Below, in pieces: positions 1 to 6,042 of a DNA stretch of 7,676 nt (position 1 is its first letter; every line of letters starts with the position of its first letter). A program made the translations under genes and the position numbers. The notes below the pieces were generated by a model. It saw only the letters and a list, made by a program, of their open reading frames with translations. It was not told the DNA's origin and made no database searches. Source of the DNA: Dehalococcoidales bacterium (GTDB taxonomy: Bacteria; Chloroflexota; Dehalococcoidia; E44-bin15); NCBI GenBank assembly GCA_012974295.1, contig JAAXQM010000018.1, positions 1 through 7,676 of the forward strand. The letters are read 5' to 3'.

Positions 1-9
1 GTTGGCTAG

Positions 10-22
10 AGGGGGAAGAGAG
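10..22 (+). promoter_or_regulatory. Ribosome binding site for the PhnD-like gene
   Basis: A purine-rich stretch (AGGGGGAAGAGAG) lies just upstream of the ATG at 30. The AGAGAG part sits about 7 bases from the start and the G-rich part about 14, so the exact pairing is unclear. It supports the ATG at 30 as the start. Only 29 bases precede the gene, so no promoter can be judged, and an upstream gene of the same operon may lie outside the window. Confidence 0.5.
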
Positions 23-29
23 TTAAACT

Positions 30-1010
30 ATGTTGCGGATATTACATAACACTGCTAGGCGAAGCAAATTCTGGTTTATTGTGCTGGTATCGTTAGCAAT
101 AGTTGCTGCTATATCCTTTATAGCATTAAACCAGGGCCCACCGCTGGATGCAATACAGGTTAGTCTTGCTGATAAGTCGGTCGTTCCGCAAGTATTGGGG
201 AGCAACAGTGATGACTATAACCAGCCTGGGAATAGCTCGTTGCGGGTAGCAATTGCCGGCGTGCTGTCCCCCAGTTCCACCCTGGAGGCGTATCAGGATC
301 TTCTAACGCACATGGGCGATAGCCTGGACCGACAGGTAATAATGATTCTAAAGCCGACTTATGCTGAGATCAACGATGTGCTGATGGGCCAACGTGCCGA
401 TGTCGCCTTCGTTTGCAGTCTGGCTTATGTAAAGGGCAACCAAGACTTCGGCATGGAGCTTTTAGTGGCACCGCAGATTAACGAAGAAATCGTATATTAT
501 TCCTATCTAATCGTACCCGAGGTAAGCGGTGCATCAAACATGGAAGACCTCAGAGGTCGCAGCTTTGCCTTCACCGACCCGATATCCAACACCGGCCACT
601 TGGCGCCTTCTTACCAGCTTTCCTTGTTGGACGAGACCACAGCTTCCTTCTTCGGCAGTTATTATTTTACCTACAGCCATGATATCTCGGTCAGGGCAGT
701 GGCAGATAGATTGGTAGATGGTGCCGCAGTAGATAGCCTCGTCTACGAGCAAATGATAGCCAAAGAACCGGAACTGGCGTCCAAGGTCAAGATAATTTCC
801 CGGTGGGGTCCTTATGGTATGCCACCGGCGGCGGTAAACCCGGAGCTAGATTCACAATTAAAGTGGCAACTGCAGGAGTTCTTTCTTGGCATGCACGACT
901 CTGACGAGGGGAGAAATTTGCTCAACAACTTGGAGATCGATCAGTTCAAAGTCGTTCCCGACGATCTCTATGATTCAATAAGGGAAATGACAACTAATCT
1001 TGGATGGTAA
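30..1010 (+). CDS. PhnD-like periplasmic substrate-binding protein, membrane-anchored, likely sensory partner of the adjacent kinase
   Basis: This 326-residue protein belongs to the phosphate/phosphite/phosphonate (PhnD-like) binding-protein family. Visible family signatures are LRVAIAGVLSP (71-81), which opens the fold; ADVAFVCSLAYV (123-134), at the ligand-pocket loop; LRGRSFAFTDPISNTGH (174-190); and SHDISVRAVADRLVDGAAVDS (about 216-236). A basic N-terminus and one hydrophobic segment (about 14-34) suggest an uncleaved anchor or a Sec signal; there is no lipobox Cys. The only cysteine in the protein is C129, in the predicted pocket. No ABC permease or ATPase gene lies nearby. Instead the stop overlaps the start of a histidine kinase gene (ATGGTAA, 1004-1010), so the two are probably translationally coupled and work together. 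I infer that it binds an external ligand and passes the signal to the kinase, as the PhnD-like AioX does for AioS, rather than serving transport. A transport role remains possible if permease genes exist upstream. The family call is firm; ligand and role are inferred. Confidence 0.88.
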   Translation: MLRILHNTARRSKFWFIVLVSLAIVAAISFIALNQGPPLDAIQVSLADKSVVPQVLGSNSDDYNQPGNSSLRVAIAGVLSPSSTLEAYQDLLTHMGDSLDRQVIMILKPTYAEINDVLMGQRADVAFVCSLAYVKGNQDFGMELLVAPQINEEIVYYSYLIVPEVSGASNMEDLRGRSFAFTDPISNTGHLAPSYQLSLLDETTASFFGSYYFTYSHDISVRAVADRLVDGAAVDSLVYEQMIAKEPELASKVKIISRWGPYGMPPAAVNPELDSQLKWQLQEFFLGMHDSDEGRNLLNNLEIDQFKVVPDDLYDSIREMTTNLGW

Positions 1011-2470
1011 TTTTGGATAGCAATACCAAAACAAGAAAGGAATCTTTTTGGTCTAAGGTTGGGGCAGTTGGCATCAGAACCAAGATCATGGGTATAGTGG
1101 CACTCTGTATAATCTGTTCCGCCATAGCCATGGTCTGGTACACACAGCATGATGTATCAGCAGCGTTGAGAACCGAGTTGCAGGAGGGAGGCCTTGCCCT
1201 TGGCACCGGTTTGGCGGCACAGGGCCGTGACCTAATACTTACCCACAACGAGTTTGCCCTATATACATTGCTAAGAGAGGCCCAGAACGCCGACGATGAT
1301 CTGATATACATATTCGTGTTGGACGCCGAAGACAATGTTCTGGTTCACACCTTTGACGGAGGATTCCCAAGGGATCTCCTGGATGTAAATGACGTGCAAC
1401 CGGAGGAGGCCTACCATATCCAAGCGTTACAAGCCGAAGATGATACGATCCAGGACATAGCTATCCCTGTTCTTGGCGGCAAGGCTGGTATGATCCGTCT
1501 TGGGATGTCCGAGAGCACCATTGACGCCACAGTAGCGGGACACATCCGCAATATGCTACTTTGGTTTGCTCTGATACTGGTACTGGGGCTTTCCGTAGCT
1601 TACGGCCTGGCCTCTATTCTGACTGTACCAATTACGCGACTGGCCCAGGCAGCACGAGCGGTTGGCAAAGGAGACTTTCGGTGGAAAGCTCCTGCTTGGG
1701 CCAAGGATGAGATCGGCAGTTTGGGTACTGCCTTCAATGAAATGAGTCAAGACCTTGAACGTAAAGAGAAGATGCAAGCGCGCTTGCTGGCGAAGGTCAT
1801 CAATGCTCAGGAAGAGGAACGAAAACGCATTTCCCGTGAGCTTCATGATGGGACAAGTCAAGCCCTTACATCGCTGATGGTCGGTCTCAGGTATATCGAA
1901 GACTCAGCTGCCATAACCTCGGTCAAAAAGGAGTTGGCCGATATGCGCGCGCTGGCGGCGCAGACATTGGATGAAGTTCATCGCCTGGCTACTGAGCTTC
2001 GTCCCAGCGTTTTGGACGATCTTGGTCTGGTAGAAGCAATCGAGAAATATACCAGAGAGTTTTCAACCAAGATGAACATCAATGTTGATACGCACGTCGG
2101 AGGTATTAGAGGGCTGCGTCTACCGTCTGATATTGAGGTCACTGTATATCGCATCGCCCAGGAAGCATTGACCAATGTCGCTAAATATGCTCGGGCGGAA
2201 AACGTAAGCGTTATACTAAGGTATCGAGATTCGTCGTTGGTGGCTATTATCGAAGATGACGGTATTGGATTCGATGTCAACGGGATATTGACTTCACAGA
2301 ATAGGGAGAGGTTGGGGCTTTTCGGCATGTACGAGCGAGCTTCAATTATCGGTGGCAGGCTTTCAATTGAGTCCCAACTCGGATTCGGAACTACCATCTA
2401 CCTTGATATACCCGTGAAATCTCTGGAGGAGGTGAAAGATGGAAAAAATAAGGTTGCTTCTGGCAGATGA
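1004..2470 (+). CDS. Membrane sensor histidine kinase, NarX/DegS-type (Cache-like sensor, HAMP, HisKA_3, HATPase)
   Basis: The 488-residue product has a basic N-terminus, TM1 at about 28-47, an extracytoplasmic domain at about 48-182, TM2 at about 184-206, a HAMP domain at about 207-260, a dimerisation/phosphoacceptor helix and a GHKL ATPase domain. The sensor segment includes LIYIFVLDAEDNVLVHTFDG (100-119), which looks like a single-Cache/PAS-like fold. The H-box contains HDGTSQ (281-286): H281 is the predicted phosphorylated residue, and the HDxxxQ pattern is typical of HisKA_3 kinases that also dephosphorylate their regulator. ATP-site motifs are the N-box QEALTNVAKYA (386-396, N391), EDDGIGFD (417-424) and the GLFGMYERA and GFGT segments. 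All expected catalytic residues are present. The start overlaps the preceding stop by 7 bp; a TTG three codons later is an alternative. The 3' end runs 32 bp into the regulator gene. The kinase probably responds both through its own sensor domain and through the upstream binding protein. The stimulus is unknown. Confidence 0.93.
   Translation: MVILDSNTKTRKESFWSKVGAVGIRTKIMGIVALCIICSAIAMVWYTQHDVSAALRTELQEGGLALGTGLAAQGRDLILTHNEFALYTLLREAQNADDDLIYIFVLDAEDNVLVHTFDGGFPRDLLDVNDVQPEEAYHIQALQAEDDTIQDIAIPVLGGKAGMIRLGMSESTIDATVAGHIRNMLLWFALILVLGLSVAYGLASILTVPITRLAQAARAVGKGDFRWKAPAWAKDEIGSLGTAFNEMSQDLERKEKMQARLLAKVINAQEEERKRISRELHDGTSQALTSLMVGLRYIEDSAAITSVKKELADMRALAAQTLDEVHRLATELRPSVLDDLGLVEAIEKYTREFSTKMNINVDTHVGGIRGLRLPSDIEVTVYRIAQEALTNVAKYARAENVSVILRYRDSSLVAIIEDDGIGFDVNGILTSQNRERLGLFGMYERASIIGGRLSIESQLGFGTTIYLDIPVKSLEEVKDGKNKVASGR
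2425..2434 (+). promoter_or_regulatory. Strong Shine-Dalgarno inside the kinase gene, sets the regulator start
   Basis: GGAGGAGGTG lies inside the kinase coding sequence, 4 bases before the ATG at 2439. It fixes the regulator start 32 bp before the kinase stop, so kinase and regulator are read from one mRNA in overlapping frames. Confidence 0.85.
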
Positions 2471-3098
2471 CCACGGTGTTCTCCGTGCCGGTCTAAAGAC
2501 ATTGTTCAGTGCTCAACCGGATATCGAGGTAGTAGCCGAAGCCTCCGATGGCGACGATGCGGTGCGCCAAAGCCGTGAGACTAATCCAGATATTGTTCTC
2601 ATGGATATCACCATGCCCGGGTTGAACGGTTTAGCGGCTACTCAGAAGATAAAATGCCAGAATCCAGAGACAAAGGTTTTGATACTGACCATGCATGAAG
2701 ACGAGAGCTACCTATATCAGGCGTTTCGTGCCGGAGCCGATGGTTATGTGCCGAAGAAAGCAGCAGACACGGAGGTGATCGCTGCCATTCGGGCTACCTT
2801 CCGAGGAGAGCACTTCATCCACCCTTCCATGACCTCAAGTCTTGTAGCCGGCTTACGTCAAAGAGAAATGCCTGACACAACTACTTGGCAGAATGATGGG
2901 CTTAGTGAGCGAGAACGTGAGGTGCTCCGACTCTTGGCCTTGGGCCATACCAACCAACAGATAGCAGATACGTTGTATTTGAGCGTCAAGACTGTGGAGA
3001 CTTACAAATCTCGCCTTAAGGAAAAGCTGGGGTGTGAAGGCCGTGCAGAGTTAGTTAGATACGCAATACGAATGGGCCTAATAGACACGGAAGTCTAA
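2439..3098 (+). CDS. NarL/FixJ-family response regulator (REC + LuxR-type HTH)
   Basis: The 219-residue protein is full length for this family. The N-terminal receiver domain (about 3-120) has the acidic pair D10/D11, the phosphoacceptor D56 in LMDITMPG, T84 and K106. The C-terminal LuxR-type helix-turn-helix (about 154-212) begins LSEREREVLRLLALGHTNQQ and continues IADTLYLSVKTVETYKSRLK, a near-consensus DNA-binding unit. The gene overlaps the upstream HisKA_3 kinase gene and has its own strong ribosome binding site, so it is almost certainly that kinase's cognate partner. A terminator follows 22 bases after the stop. The likely target is the promoter of the molybdoenzyme operon that starts 315 bases downstream. 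That link is inferred from position, and regulation of its own operon or of distant genes is also possible. Confidence 0.95.
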   Translation: MEKIRLLLADDHGVLRAGLKTLFSAQPDIEVVAEASDGDDAVRQSRETNPDIVLMDITMPGLNGLAATQKIKCQNPETKVLILTMHEDESYLYQAFRAGADGYVPKKAADTEVIAAIRATFRGEHFIHPSMTSSLVAGLRQREMPDTTTWQNDGLSEREREVLRLLALGHTNQQIADTLYLSVKTVETYKSRLKEKLGCEGRAELVRYAIRMGLIDTEV

Positions 3099-3119
3099 GT
3101 TATACTTGGGAGTAGATAC

Positions 3120-3155
3120 ATTAGGGAGCCGACAGCGGCTCCCTAATTGTTTTTT
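3120..3155 (+). terminator. Rho-independent terminator of the sensor/regulator operon
   Basis: A perfect 12-bp stem (3120-3131 pairs with 3136-3147) with GC-rich core GGGAGCCG/CGGCTCCC closes on a 4-base loop, ACAG. It is followed by a T-rich tail (TTGTTTTTT, with one interrupting G). It lies 22 bases after the regulator stop. There is no matching T-tract on the other strand, so it acts in the + direction only and separates the regulatory unit from the enzyme operon. Confidence 0.93.
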
Positions 3156-3178
3156 CCCTGCTCCACAACTATCAAGGC

Positions 3179-3260
3179 ATCTCCGTTTTTACTGACACAA
3201 ACATTTAAAAAGCAGGTGTTTCCCTGACAGAATTTTCAAGATAGCAGGTGTTTCCCTGAC
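3179..3260. repeat. 32-bp-phased direct repeats (two perfect 18-mers plus a degenerate copy)
   Basis: AGCAGGTGTTTCCCTGAC occurs perfectly at 3211-3228 and 3243-3260, start to start 32 bp. A third, degenerate unit ending in the same CTGAC lies exactly 32 bp upstream (3179-3196, 10 of 18 positions identical). The word CAAG also recurs 64 bp apart (3173 and 3237). The 32-bp period is close to three helical turns, which would place bound proteins on one DNA face, so operator sites for the enzyme operon are possible. On the other strand each unit reads GTCAGGGAAACACCTGCT, which could equally be the remains of a mobile-element end with repeated transposase sites. The function is unknown. Confidence 0.8.
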
Positions 3261-3319
3261 TCCATTATTCTTCGATCATAATTATTATGCATATAAGGAT
3301 CAGAACCATTATTTTTGAT

Positions 3320-3350
3320 TTGACGTATACAAACTATACATTGCTAGTAC
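3320..3350 (+). promoter_or_regulatory. Candidate promoter of the molybdoenzyme operon
   Basis: TTGACG (3320-3325) matches 5 of 6 bases of a -35 box. TAGTAC (3345-3350), preceded by TG one base upstream (3342-3343), could serve as an extended -10. The spacer is 19 bp, longer than ideal, as is common in promoters that need an activator. Two copies of TATACA (3326-3331 and 3335-3340, 9 bp apart) and an inverted pair CATTG/CAATG (3339-3343, 3356-3360) overlap it and may bind a regulator. TAATAT at 3378-3383 is another possible -10 but has no good -35. Sigma preferences in this organism are unknown, so the call is tentative. Confidence 0.35.
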
Positions 3351-3400
3351 TGTGTCAATGATAGCATCAGTGCAGGCTAATATTTTTTAACCAGGACCAT

Positions 3401-3407
3401 AGGAGGG
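3401..3407 (+). promoter_or_regulatory. Ribosome binding site of the oxidoreductase gene
   Basis: AGGAGGG ends 5 bases before the ATG at 3413. It supports that start, which also places the twin-arginine motif 9 residues from the N-terminus, as expected for a Tat signal. Confidence 0.85.
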
Positions 3408-3412
3408 CTTAG

Positions 3413-6031
3413 ATGTTTGTGAATGAAACTATTACAAGACGCTCTTTCGTAAAAAAGGCAGGTGCGGTTACTGCCTTAGGCGCCGCAACTCTGTATGGAC
3501 TTAACTCGATGCCAGCCCTTGCCGAGGATGCTTCTGGATCTATAGCTGCCATAGAAGGCGAAAGTTGGATTCCTACCACATGCTGGATCGGGAAGCAGGA
3601 CTGTGGGATGTTAGCACGCGTAGTGAACGGGAGGATCGTGCAATTCGAGGGTCTGCCTGACAATCCGCGTAATGTGGGTACGCTCTGCCCCAAGGGGCGG
3701 GCTCAGATCATGGCGGTGTATGACCCCTACCGGATGAAAAAGCCTCTGCGTAGGACAAACGAGAAAGGGGTGTCTGGCACATGGCGGGAAATATCTTGGG
3801 AGGAGGCGCTGGACGAACTCGCAGAACATATGAAAGATGTCAGAAGCCGCGACCCTGAACTGCTTCTATGGCAAAAAGGCAGAAGCAAGGCGAAGGATTT
3901 CTATGACGATGCCTTCGGCAAGGCCACAGGGGCTCTTAAAATGGGGCATGGTGGCTATTGCTCCGACGCTGGCTATCGGGCATGCGAGTACACCACCGGT
4001 CTTCACGGTGTTCTGCATCCCGATTTTCGCCATACCAACTATCTCCTGGCATGGGGATGGGATTCTCAGAACGCAGGCGGAAACAAGTTCTGCTGGCTCA
4101 CCTGGAACCAGCAGTTGCTCGATGCTAAGGAACGTGGGATGAAAATGGTCGCTCTCGACCCATGGAAAGGGGCAACGGGACCTCACGCCGATAGATGGCT
4201 GCCAATCAAGCCGGGCACAGACCTCGCTTTTTTTCTTGCTCTGGCTAATGTTCTCATCGAGAATGGATACGTGGATGAGGAGTACCTCAAGAACTACACC
4301 AATTCAGCGTTCCTCGTCCAGGAGAATGATGGGCGCTTTTACCGAGTTGGTGAAAAAGAACAGGTGTGGGATACCACGACTGGGTCCAACAAGGACCACG
4401 ATGCCGCGGGGCTTAGTCCTGAACTGGACGGCGAACATTCTATAGGGGGTGCCAAGGTCAAGACCGCCTTCCGGCTTTTCAAGGAGCATGTCGCCAATAA
4501 CACCCCGGAATGGGCCGCCAGTATATGCGGGTTGCCAGCCGAGGATATCCGCAGGGTAGCGGAGGAACTCGGCGAGAACGCCATGATTGGCAGCACGATC
4601 GTCATTGATGGGAAGACGCTGCCATACCGGCCTGCTGCGCTTGCGGGCTATCATGTGGTCCAGCAAGAACTGGGCTTTCAAGCCTGCCGGGCTGCCCTTT
4701 TTGTGGCTATGCTGATTGGCTCTATCGAGGCTGTGGGAGGTACCAGAACCGACCTTACCTGGAAAGACTACAAGAATTACAGTGGCCTGGATAATGTAAA
4801 GATTAAAGACACACCCGATAACTTTTATCTTAAAAATAGCAAGTTCTTCCCAATAAACACTGGGCTCCCCGGGATTGCTGCCAAGGTGATGCTGGATCCG
4901 CAAAAATATGATTTCCCACCGGAGAAGATCCCAGAAGTATGTATTGTCCACATGGCCAACCCTTTAGTCTCCTTCCTCGACACGCCCACATTCAAGGAGG
5001 CTTGGCATAAGTTCAAGTTCGTTGCCGTAATCGATCCGTGGCTGAGTGAGACGGCTGACTATTTCGCTGACGTCGTATTGCCTGCCGCAACCGTCGAGAA
5101 ATACGAGGGGCCCATCGCGGCCAGCAATCAATACGATGACGCCCAGACACTGCGGTTGCCGCCAATTGATCCACTTTATGAGAGTAAAGGGGAAATCGAC
5201 ATCTACCTCGACCTTTGTGAGAAGGTGGGAGTCCTTTCAACGTACATAGATACTGTTAACAAGGAGCTCAAGCTTGCAGGAACCCCCAACGAAATTCCCA
5301 ATGATAGCCGACCCATAGTGAGGGACATATTTGATCGGTGGGCTAAAGAACACGTGGATCCAGAAGGGATCGCATACTTCGAGAAGCACGGTGTTAAACT
5401 CAAGGGCAAAGTTTCCGCGGCCAAATTCTACGGACATGCACAGGATCCAAAATTCAAGGCTAACGACTCCGCCAACAAGGCCGCAGGCTATACGTGGATC
5501 CGGGGTCGCCTTTATGGCGAATCTCTACTCCGCTACAGGGAAGAAATGAAGGCTAAGGGCGCGGGTGAGATATACTACCAGGATTATACTCCGTTTCCCA
5601 CTTGGAGACAGCCTACAATGTGGAGTTCACCAGACCAATATGATCTAACTCTCATTACCTACAAGAGGATTGAATTCAAGCAATCAAGGTCCACCTTCAT
5701 CCCTCTCCTGGCGGAGATGATCCCCACCCAACTGCTCGATATCAATCCCAAGACGGCGCGAGAGCGCGGGATCGATGACGGTGATGAGGTCTGGGTCGAA
5801 TCTCAAAATGCTGTGACCCTTGAGACTCGAAAAGTAAAGACGAAAGCTCGTTATATAGAGGGCCTGAGGCCCGATACGGTTGGGATGTACAATTCTTTCG
5901 GCCTGTGGGCACACCCACGAACCAAAGGACAGGGACCCACGCCGAACGAGTTGTACTTCACTGGTGAGGGTTACGTAACATGCACGGCGGACCAGTCCTT
6001 CCATGTGCAAGTTAATGTATATAAGTCTTGA
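3413..6031 (+). CDS. Tat-exported molybdopterin oxidoreductase catalytic subunit (DMSO reductase superfamily, PsrA/PhsA/TtrA-like), substrate unknown
   Basis: This 872-residue protein is the catalytic subunit of a membrane-associated molybdenum/tungsten bis-MGD enzyme. The N-terminus has a Tat signal (TRRSFVKKAG, 8-17, then a hydrophobic stretch to about 37), so it is exported folded. The N-terminal Fe-S motif is TTCWIGKQDCGM (55-66) plus LCPKG (91-95). The C57-x6-C64-x27-C92 spacing fits the usual CxxCxxxC-x27-C, but Gly60 replaces the second Cys. Molybdopterin-binding segments follow; GHGGYCSDAGYRAC (178-191) offers C183 as the likely metal ligand, as in PsrA-type enzymes. Other family features are LDPWKGATGPHADRWLPIKP (248-267) and GTDLAFFLALANVLIENG (268-285). 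The C-terminal molydopterin-dinucleotide-binding domain starts near 743 and includes LLDINPKTARERGIDDGDEV (774-793). An Fe-S subunit and an NrfD subunit follow, so electrons likely pass between the quinone pool and this site. Sulfur-oxyanion, polysulfide, arsenic and other substrates all remain open; the subfamily does not settle the substrate or the direction of reaction. Confidence 0.93.
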   Translation: MFVNETITRRSFVKKAGAVTALGAATLYGLNSMPALAEDASGSIAAIEGESWIPTTCWIGKQDCGMLARVVNGRIVQFEGLPDNPRNVGTLCPKGRAQIMAVYDPYRMKKPLRRTNEKGVSGTWREISWEEALDELAEHMKDVRSRDPELLLWQKGRSKAKDFYDDAFGKATGALKMGHGGYCSDAGYRACEYTTGLHGVLHPDFRHTNYLLAWGWDSQNAGGNKFCWLTWNQQLLDAKERGMKMVALDPWKGATGPHADRWLPIKPGTDLAFFLALANVLIENGYVDEEYLKNYTNSAFLVQENDGRFYRVGEKEQVWDTTTGSNKDHDAAGLSPELDGEHSIGGAKVKTAFRLFKEHVANNTPEWAASICGLPAEDIRRVAEELGENAMIGSTIVIDGKTLPYRPAALAGYHVVQQELGFQACRAALFVAMLIGSIEAVGGTRTDLTWKDYKNYSGLDNVKIKDTPDNFYLKNSKFFPINTGLPGIAAKVMLDPQKYDFPPEKIPEVCIVHMANPLVSFLDTPTFKEAWHKFKFVAVIDPWLSETADYFADVVLPAATVEKYEGPIAASNQYDDAQTLRLPPIDPLYESKGEIDIYLDLCEKVGVLSTYIDTVNKELKLAGTPNEIPNDSRPIVRDIFDRWAKEHVDPEGIAYFEKHGVKLKGKVSAAKFYGHAQDPKFKANDSANKAAGYTWIRGRLYGESLLRYREEMKAKGAGEIYYQDYTPFPTWRQPTMWSSPDQYDLTLITYKRIEFKQSRSTFIPLLAEMIPTQLLDINPKTARERGIDDGDEVWVESQNAVTLETRKVKTKARYIEGLRPDTVGMYNSFGLWAHPRTKGQGPTPNELYFTGEGYVTCTADQSFHVQVNVYKS

Positions 6032-6038
6032 GGGGGGG
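6031..6038 (+). promoter_or_regulatory. Ribosome binding site that decides the Fe-S subunit start
   Basis: AGGGGGGG begins at the last base of the oxidoreductase stop codon and ends 4 bases before ATG 6043. It favours that ATG over the in-frame TTG at 6028, which would overlap the upstream stop and lie before this site. Confidence 0.75.
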
Positions 6039-6042
6039 CAAT

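Larger units (their letters stand above)
3099..3412. other. Intergenic region between the regulatory and enzyme operons
   Basis: These 314 bases hold no credible gene on either strand. From left to right they contain an intrinsic terminator (3120-3155), three repeat units phased at 32 bp (3179-3260), an AT-rich stretch with a candidate promoter and short repeats (3315-3360), and the ribosome binding site of the oxidoreductase gene (3401-3407). The stretch is visibly richer in A and T than the flanking genes, as expected of a control region. Confidence 0.7.

Noticed and set aside
30..1010. Phosphonate/phosphite transport operon
   Set aside because: No permease, ATPase or phosphonate metabolism gene is present, and the gene is fused by overlap to a kinase-regulator pair; a sensory role fits better, although genes left of the window are unseen.
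994..2397. Minus-strand open frames of about 100-140 codons opposite the kinase gene (994-1335, 1556-1861, 1978-2397)
   Set aside because: They are antisense shadows of conserved kinase domains and show no protein-family features.
3211..3260. CRISPR-like array from the two perfect 18-bp repeats
   Set aside because: There are only two exact copies, the gap between them is just 14 bases, the third unit is degenerate and no cas gene is nearby.
3319..3333. FNR/CRP-like palindrome (TTTG-N7-CAAA; TTGAC-N4-ACAAA)
   Set aside because: The right half-site departs from RTCAA and the inner bases are not symmetric, so the match is too weak to call an FNR/CRP box.
4304..4951. A 215-codon open frame on the minus strand inside the oxidoreductase gene
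   Set aside because: It lies entirely antisense to a gene with clear family motifs throughout, has no recognisable domain of its own and no convincing ribosome binding site; long antisense frames are expected opposite such a gene.
6028..6042. TTG at 6028 as start of the Fe-S subunit
   Set aside because: It precedes the strong AGGGGGGG site, which sits 4 bases before ATG 6043; the ATG gives a normal Tat signal without the extra five residues.
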